This document shows, in pieces, positions 57,341 to 64,000 of a stretch of 64,000 bases of DNA. Position 1 is the first letter of the stretch, and each line of letters starts with the position of its first letter. The position numbers and the translations under genes were made by a program. Origin of the DNA: Blasia pusilla (taxonomy: Eukaryota; Marchantiophyta; Marchantiopsida; Blasiales); contig CM114272.1 in the NCBI GenBank assembly GCA_050084515.1, positions 6,820,001-6,884,000 of the forward strand, given 5' to 3'. A model generated the notes under the pieces. That model was not told the DNA's origin and ran no database searches. It saw nothing but the letters and a program-made list of their open reading frames with translations.

Positions 57341-57985
57341 AGAGCAAAGACTCGTGTAGAGCTGATTCATGCTGACCTCTGTGGTAAAATGAGAATAGTG
57401 GCATTAGGTGGTTCTTCCTACTACTTTTTAGTTATCGACGATTATAGTAGGAAGATGTGGGTGTATTTCCTTCCTGATAAGGCAAGTGCTTTTGGAAAAT
57501 TTAAAGTATGGCACAAGCTGGTTGAGAATGAGACAGGAAAGAAGGTACAGAAGTTTCGCACCGATCAAGGAGGGGAATTCTTATCAAAAGAATTCAACAA
57601 ATATTTGGGGGAGCATGGAATCAAGCGAAAATTAACCACGGCACATACACCACAACAAAATGGATTTGTTAAGCGTCAAAACCGTTCAATGGTAGAGATG
57701 GCAAGATGTATGATGAAAGCAAAAGGTTTGACATAAGGATTTTGGGTTGAAGCTGTTAATACTGCGGTTTACATTCTAAATAGAAGTGCTTCCAAGTCAG
57801 TGCAAGGCATGACTCCTCATCAATCATAGTCAGGTAAGGTACCATCAGTCCAACATTTCATGACTTTTGGTAGTGAGTGCTTTGTACACATTCTTGAAGT
57901 ATCTAAGACCAAGCAAGAGTCCAAGAGCAGGAAATGCTTCTTTATGGGATACAGTGATGAGTCTAAAGCTTATAGCCTATGCCTG
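57341..57985 (+). pseudogene. Copia integrase core
   Basis: IHADLCG (catalytic D, 57367), YFLVIDDYSRKMWVYFLPDK, FRTDQGGEFLSKEF (D, 57555) and TPQQNGFVKRQNRSMVEMAR (57646). In the last motif the catalytic Glu reads Lys (VKRQN), a G-to-A type loss. Stops occur at 57733 and in HQS-stop-SGK. Confidence 0.87.
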
Positions 57986-59870
57986 AGGCAAAAAAGATGC
58001 TTGTGAGTCATGATGTGGTGTTCTAGAAACAGCCTCGTCAAGTGGCGGATATGAGTGGTCCGTCTATATTATCATCAAACGAAGAGATAACCCAATAGAG
58101 CACACCACCAATATTTATACCAGATCATCAAGAAGAAGAATTTGGTGATGATTACAAAGAGCAACCTGCTCTTCCACTACGGTCGTCATACCCTAAGTGG
58201 ATAAAGCAGCTCTTGGATGGTAAGGATCCACCAGCAATTGATGAAGTTATTACACATCCAAGGAGATCCAAGAGACTAGAGAAGCATAATAGAGCTTCTC
58301 CACATCTCGTCAACATGGCCTTGATAACAGAGATCTTGAAGATGGAAGAGCCATCATGCTTGGATGAGACCCTTGCTCATCCTCAATGGAGAAAGGCCAT
58401 GTAGATGGAGATGGACGCTATTTAGAGAAATGAAACTAGGACTTTGGTTGAGAAGCCAAAGGATAGGAAGATAATACGCACCAAGTGGGTGTACAAGACC
58501 AAGTACAAGTCAGACGGTACATTAGATAAATTCAAAGCGATGTTGGTTGTACAAGGGTATTCATAAATCGAAGGTTTTGACTACTATGAGACTTTTTCTC
58601 ATACTGCAAGGATGATAACCATTCGAATTGTTCCAGCGGTGGTAGGAACAAGACGTTGGCCTGTATACCAATATGATGTGCAATCTGCCTTTATGAATGG
58701 GAGTCTCAAGGAGGAGGTGTATGTATCTCAACCACCAGGTTTTGAGACACCCGCATCAGAAGAGAAAATATGTTTACTTCATCGAGCATTTTATGGGTTG
58801 AAACAAGCCCCAAGGGTATGGTATCAAGGAATATATACATTCTTTTGAGAGAAGGATCTCATCAAGAGTCTATTAGAAGGAAAACTGTATGTGTTTTGCG
58901 AAGATGGGATGTATATGTTGATAGTCATGTATGTGGATGATTTAATCATCATAAGAGACCATAGTAAGAAAATAGAGGAAATAAAGGGAGTGTTGAAATA
59001 TGAGTTTGAAATGTCAGATTTAGGTATTTTGCACTAATTTGTAGGGTTGGAGATTTGGCAATAGTCAGATTCTATTTTTCTCTCTCAGCAAAAGTATGCT
59101 AGAGAAATCTTGAAGGCATTCGGGGTGACCGAGTGTAAGGCGATGGTCTCGCCAATGGAGGTAGAGTTGAAACTCTCGATGGAGGATGTTTCACCATTGG
59201 TAAATGAAAAGTTGTATAGAAAGCTTGTAGGCAGTTTGATATTTTTGTGTAACACTAGACGAGTTATTGGCTTCACTGTGGAAGTGTTGAGTAGGTTCTC
59301 TACTAAGACTCATGAGAACCATTGGAAGGCAGGGATACGTGTGTTGAAGTACATCAAAGGCACTATCGAGTACGACATCACCTATGGAGCAGGGACGGAA
59401 AGGACAACTTTTTATGACTCGAATTGGGCAGAAGATTCAAATTCTCGGAGATCAGTTTTGGGTTATTGCTTCTTGGTAGGATCAAGTGTGGTGTCATGGG
59501 TCAGCAAGAAGCAACTTACAATGTCTCTTTCTTCTAGCGAGGCAGAGTACAAGGCGGCCTGATATGCTTCTTGTGAAGCAGTATGGATGAGATGGATATT
59601 GGAGGACATATGAGAAGCACAAAAAAATGTTATTGTAATGTGGTGTGACAATTAGAGTTGTATTGCCATAGCACATAATCATGTGTTTCATGCTCGTAAG
59701 TAGTACATAGAGATCCAATATCATTTTTTTAATGAATTGATCGAGAGAGAGGTTTTGAAGTTAGTCTATTGTCCAACAGACGATAACCGTGCACACATCT
59801 TCACGAAAGCTTTAAGCGAAGATCAACTTCACCGACATTTGAAGGGTCTTGGCATAGGTCCAACACAATA
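57986..59870 (+). pseudogene. Copia reverse transcriptase and RNase H
   Basis: Frame 1. Readable are TKWVYKTKYKSDGTLDKFKA, QYDVQSAFMNGSLKEEVYVS (motif A D; 58670), LLHRAFYGLKQAPRVWYQ, the YVDD box in MYVDDLIII (58928), ARTILKAF-type residues, YDSNWAEDSNSRRSVLGYCF and SLSSSEAEYKA (RNase H, 59525). Several stops at former CAA, CAG, CGA or TGG codons. Confidence 0.88.
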
Positions 59871-59890
59871 GTCCACATGAGAGTGGATAT

Positions 59891-59900
59891 TGAGGGGGGG
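59891..59900 (+). other. Polypurine tract (copia element)
   Basis: TGAGGGGGGG directly precedes the 3' LTR start TGTTGAATTC. Confidence 0.85.
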
Positions 59901-60288
59901 TGTTGAATTCTCAACATCCATTTCTCTAAGCACCATTAATCTAATCGGCCCCCCTTGTATGAGGAGAAGCCTAGATTGATGGTTCCAACTTAGACGTCAA
60001 AAGAGTCATAGTAATATGACGTAGGTGGTTTATGGAGTAGAGTAACTAAGATTATATAACCCAAATTTTTTCTATTAATAAAAACAAAGAAAAATAGGTA
60101 AAAATCCTAGTTTCTCGAGTAGTGAAATAATCGGGAGCCGCAGCGGTAGCACATTCTTGTATGTCGAGTTATCTCCATGTTCATGTACCATCGAAGCTCT
60201 TCTGTGAGCGTACGGACGGACTAGGCCACTTTGTATCTCTAAGTTTTCTAAATATTTCAATGATTTTGTCACTTTATCTTTTCTCACA
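59901..60288 (+). repeat. 3' LTR of the copia element (388 bp)
   Basis: Starts TGTTGAATTCTCAACATCC and ends TTTTCTCACA; matches the 5' LTR apart from scattered changes and the missing hairpin block. Confidence 0.92.
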
Positions 60289-60802
60289 ACTAGTACTTCT
60301 AGGAACCTCTACCCTCCCCCTAACTTTGGGGAAAATACAATCGGATCCCTCTTTTTGGCCCTTAATCCAACTCCCTATTCACTCAATTTGGCCAATATCT
60401 TAGCCTCTTCTTTTTCGTTTACTAAGACCTTTAGTGCATTGGAACCGGCTTTACATAAGCTTTCCAAAACCATCTTACTTGTCCCAAATGCATCTTGTAC
60501 CTAACGTTATGGTTTGGAACACAATCAAAACCCCAAATACTCGTCGCGTTCCAAATCCAGTTCTCACCTCTTTGGAAACCAACCTTCCTAGACTCAACTC
60601 CTTTCAAGTCTTGATTTACATTTGGTCAAGGTTTCTTGGTCGCAACCATAAACGCATGAAAATCATAAACTCTATTCGGGAATTTTGTCTCTTGGGACTC
60701 TTCTAAGAGACCTCTCCAATGCCCAACCATCCTCGCGTGAGCACGCTAAAGTTCAAATGTTTCGTTTGGCGTTCGTTTGGTTATGAGGGTTATAAAATCA
60801 GG

Positions 60803-61016
60803 CCTGCATAAGACTCACCCATACTCGACAAAGACATCCAACCTAGCTACATATCCATGTATTCACAATAATTTAAGGATAGGCCCAAAGTTACTTTTAG
60901 GTATGCAATCTTTGAACCGCAAAAGCTCACATAGAGCGAGTTATTCTCATTTTCGTTCTTCCCGATTTCTATTCTTCATCAAATCCCACTCCTCCTTCTT
61001 CTTGTTTCCTGCACAT

Positions 61017-61087
<71 letters not shown>

Positions 61088-61143
61088 ATTGCCGTAGTTC
61101 TAGTAATTTATTCTCTTCCTTTGCAATTGATTCACCATACCCA
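60803..61143. other. Non-coding stretch with CT microsatellite
   Basis: No gene is seen. Bases 61023-61082 are a pure CT repeat of about 30 units. Confidence 0.8.
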
Positions 61144-64000
61144 ATGCCTCGTCGTCCCCAATCCAATCACAATGCGAATAGTGGCAAACATAATAGGCTT
61201 GTACAATCCCAAGAATCCCAGCATATGCACATTAATATATATCCTCACCCTCAAGTGAGAACTATAATGAAAGTACTAAACAAATCTCGCCCATGACATG
61301 AAAGAGAAAAAACACACGTAAGAAAAATGGTCAAATCCAAATTAGCATGCAACATAGTGTGCTACCATTGGTCCTTCGCAAACAACCTCCTATCCAAATG
61401 GACAAATATTTGCAACAACTTTATCCTCTCTATGCAGTGTTGTGGATATTGTGGTCTTGTTATGTACTCCACGCCACACACTTAAATGTAAATAGTGGAG
61501 TCTTGACTTTACCCTTCCTATGATCTTTGCAATGGATTTCTTATGCTAGACATTATACTAAAACTTGGAGAGTTTCATGCATGCAACCTACACACCACTA
61601 ACCACCTAAGAACTAGCTTAAACTCTTATATGACACCAACATACATACGGAGCATCTAGTTCCAAATGCACATCACCTTCAACTCCTATCTATTGTAGAC
61701 TCTGAGATTGGTATCATTAGCAAGTTTAACGGCTTCCACAAGGGATTCTTCAATCCTACTCACTTATAGATTATCCTCTTGTTTCCTGGAATATGGAGTC
61801 AACCTCAATAGATAAGATTCATTCTATTGTAGGCAACATCCAACAAGTAATGGATACAAATCTCACCATCAATGAACTTTACAAAGATTACAAATGCCTT
61901 CTTAAGTTACCCAATCCATCTATTGGGCTAGTTGTTCTTCCTAGCGGGCCACTCACTTCCATCTTGAGGGCTACGCAGGTAAAGGGTCAAGTCACTCGAT
62001 CACCATATGTCTTACAACCCCTACCAACCAGAGTTGAACATGCTACAAGACATCACATACTACCTCCCTACATGTACTCCAAAATCCACAAACATTTGTG
62101 ACAATGGTTCCTTATTTTTTGGAAAGGAAGCCAATACTAGGGAACAATTCTTAAAAGATTATATAAATACAACCATCGAAAAAAGACTCACTATAGAAAC
62201 TATAATATTTCCATTTCTATTCCCATATTTACACGGTTACTTTCCAAGTGCACATTTTTTTCAGATTCTATACGTTTGAGATCCAGACAAACTTTCAACC
62301 CATTTTTGTTATACAAACCTTATATTCTAGTTATGTATCAATTACGACAATCTATATTAGTTTGTTCCACTTTCCGCTCCTTCATCCTTAACAAAGACCT
62401 TAATAGGCTAAGGAAGGAGAAACCACATCTTGGCAAAGAAGACCTCTATCACCACTTGTCAAAGCACTCACTTAGTCTACAACTACCTAGGAGCCCAAGA
62501 TGTCATAGGGAACATTTTAAAGACGTAAAGGCCATGCTAAAAAAATGGGGTATGCCACACCTTTTCCTCATCCTCACATCAGATGAAGTTTCATCTACCA
62601 AATGGCCTGAAAATACCTACATAGAAGACATCCTCTGCAAGTTTAATGCCACATTTTCTTTGCATGATGGTCCTTTTGAGTGTGATGAGGTGTTCCATAC
62701 AAAACTTGATGTTTTCCTTGCACAATATACCTTCTCTGGGCCCCAATTATTGAGTCATATCCTTGACTACATCATAAGATACGAGTTGCAAGGTAGGGGC
62801 AATATGCATTTTCATATAATATTTTGGATACACCAAGATGACATCGAACGGGTTACTTCATAAATATGCACCTATATTCCCTACCCTACCAAAACCAAAA
62901 ATCCTTCAATGAACGCTAAACAACATTTATGTGACTATGTGCTGCATGATTTTTCCACAACTAATCAATTACATAGGTGCAAGGAAGGGGTTTGTATTGA
63001 TAGGAAAAAAGACAATACATCATCTCTACAGTCATCTTGGATTCCCTGCCGATGTAACTTTAAATACTACTAGTGGGTAGCCCATGCCATGCATGAGAAT
63101 GAAGGGACTAATCATGTTGGACACAAAATATTTTTCTTGTTGCCGGATTGTCACATGTCAAACAAAGAGGTATTTGCAAATCAAGAAAGCACTCTCCAAT
63201 AATAATAAAGATTCCATGTGTTGACCCAAAATCCATGCGTTGAACATACTTTAGACCTTCCCACCAACACCGCAATATCATTCCTTACCATCCTCTGTTA
63301 TTTCTCTTATGGGAGGCTCATATAAGTCATATGAATATCCAAAGAGTAACAATCACACATTGGTCTTTCTATCTCATCAAGTATGCCTTAAAATTAGAAC
63401 CAACATGCTCTCTAGATATAGACATAGAAACAATTCGTTGAATAGGTCTTGATAACTTAGATGAAGTTCAACCCAAGCTAGTATCCAATGTTGTTCTTAA
63501 TTGTTATGTGTATTCTACAAAATCGTTATCATCATCCATGCAGATACCAATCATTTTCAGATCCCAATCTGTTAAGTACATCGATTCTAGTCCATCATGC
63601 CATACATCTCTTTACGGAAATGCATCAATTCCCAGTGTGCATCCCATTGAACTTTACTACGCCAGGCCAATTTATCTTGAAACACTTACATTCACATATT
63701 ATTGGATTAAACATTATATTTATAAGACTTCCCCAAAGAAGTTTCAACATTCCATTGTTGGTGTTGATTCATTGGGGAATATTGTATGCTCTTCAAACAT
63801 AATTTACAGATTTACACAGTTTCATCCACTCTACGAGTGGAATTAAATTTTCTTTGTTATTTTGCTTCATACCATCCACTTCATATTTAAATGCATGCTA
63901 CTCAGTTGTAAATCACCCCAGTGGACTTATCTTCACGAGTGCTTGCTACAAAATATTGTTTCAGGTCTTGACTTTATAGAAAAATGAATGACCAACCATG
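61144..64000 (+). pseudogene. Helitron Rep (HUH nuclease) protein relic
   Basis: Helitron proteins nick and copy DNA by rolling circle. A possible start MPRRPQSNHNANSGKHNR lies at 61144. Readable blocks in changing frames are LQDITYYLPTCTP (62046), IETIIFPFLFPYLHGYF (62196), LRQSILVCSTFRSFILNKD (62340), then LPRSPRCHREHFKDVKAMLK, KWGMPHLFLILTSDEVSSTK and YIIRYELQGRGNMHFHIIFW (62480-62830), the Helitron-like N domain with the two-His HUH motif in HFHII. QLHRCKEGVCIDRKK (62968) and, after an inserted small Helitron, LEWYYARP-type residues (IELYYARPIYLETLTFTYYW, 63646) follow. The helicase part would lie beyond the window. Catalytic tyrosines were not identified. Many stops. Confidence 0.75.
63070..63211 (-). 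mobile_element. Small non-autonomous Helitron, 142 bp, inside the Rep relic
   Basis: On the minus strand it starts TCTTTATTATTATTGGAGAG and ends with hairpin CATGC-ATG-GCATG, then GGCTACCCA and CTAG. It lies between A (63069) and T (63212). The internal phrase ATTTGCAAATACCTCTTTGT matches the copy at 33408. Confidence 0.85.

Larger units (their letters stand above)
55339..60288 (+). mobile_element. Ty1/copia retrotransposon, 4.95 kb, complete but decayed
   Basis: Order: 5' LTR, tRNA primer site, gag, protease, integrase, reverse transcriptase, RNase H, polypurine tract, 3' LTR. Integrase before RT is the copia order. Flanked by the 5-bp duplication ACTAG (55334-55338 and 60289-60293), and inserted into an inverted family C LTR. 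Gag to integrase lie in frame 2, RT and RNase H in frame 1, with one frameshift near 57985 and many stops. Confidence 0.93.
54838..60797 (-). mobile_element. Solo LTR of family C (minus), split by a copia element
   Basis: The two parts 54838-55338 and 60294-60797 together make about 1005 bases, matching the reverse complement of the element C LTR (9149-10178). The outer ends are TGTCGTG and a decayed TATAAAA (expected CGTGACA). The 5-bp duplication TCAGG flanks it at 54833-54837 and 60798-60802. It is thus a solo LTR whose middle was later hit by the copia element. Confidence 0.85.

Noticed and set aside
1-64000. tRNA, rRNA or CRISPR features
   Set aside because: No cloverleaf, rRNA or spaced-repeat array was recognised; the only regular repeats are micro- and minisatellites.

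Overview
This looks like nuclear DNA of a land plant. Evidence: a gene with 17 exons and GT/AG introns coding for a plant-type Golgi cysteine-rich protein, a two-exon BAHD acyltransferase, and a dense bed of nested Ty3/gypsy and Ty1/copia retrotransposons, Helitrons, a MITE and a hAT relic. I cannot place the species. A non-flowering plant is a guess, based mainly on memory of retrotransposons with methyltransferases in charophyte algae. There are no bacterial operons, and I recognised no tRNA or rRNA gene and no CRISPR array.

Layout. 1-4916: 3' part of decayed Ty3/gypsy element A (+): end of a cytosine-5 DNA methyltransferase, reverse transcriptase, RNase H, integrase, PHD-like zinc finger, LTR. 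4917-10178: chromovirus C (+), with its reverse transcriptase core deleted, a solo LTR inserted at 5356-6544, and a chromodomain at the C-terminus. 10179-16930: scrambled minus-strand remains (element D: gag plus one LTR, no pol; a partial second copy carries an LTR-A remnant that has grown a GA microsatellite). 16931-24699: mostly AT-rich non-coding DNA with a MITE, a small Helitron and tandem repeats. 24700-33257: near full-length element B (+), a relative of A, with gag, methyltransferase, RT, RNase H, integrase, PHD finger and LTRs. 33408-33664: small Helitron. 35188-44371: intact 868-residue GLG1-like gene (+). 46004-48486: intact 455-residue BAHD acyltransferase gene (-), convergent with it. 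50985-51660: hAT transposase relic (-). 52848-53051: small Helitron. 54838-60797: inverted solo LTR of family C, split by a 4.95-kb copia element. 61144-64000: relic Helitron Rep protein, itself split by a small Helitron.

The most interesting system is the A/B retrotransposon family. In two separately decayed copies a complete or partial C5 methyltransferase is fused in frame upstream of the reverse transcriptase, and the polyprotein ends in a PHD-like finger after the integrase. One mobile element would thus carry a DNA methylation writer and a putative chromatin reader. Methyltransferase capture by retrotransposons has, from memory, been reported in dinoflagellates and charophyte algae; whether this pairing with a PHD finger is described I cannot check.

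Secondary themes are a family of 140-260 bp Helitrons, several perfect hairpins with 4-5 nt loops that look like template-switch scars, an odd sandwich of the 3' LTR between two copies of a ~110-130 bp segment in both A and B, and a minisatellite shared by introns of the two host genes. Only the GLG1-like and BAHD genes look functional; all the mobile-element reading frames carry stops or frameshifts.
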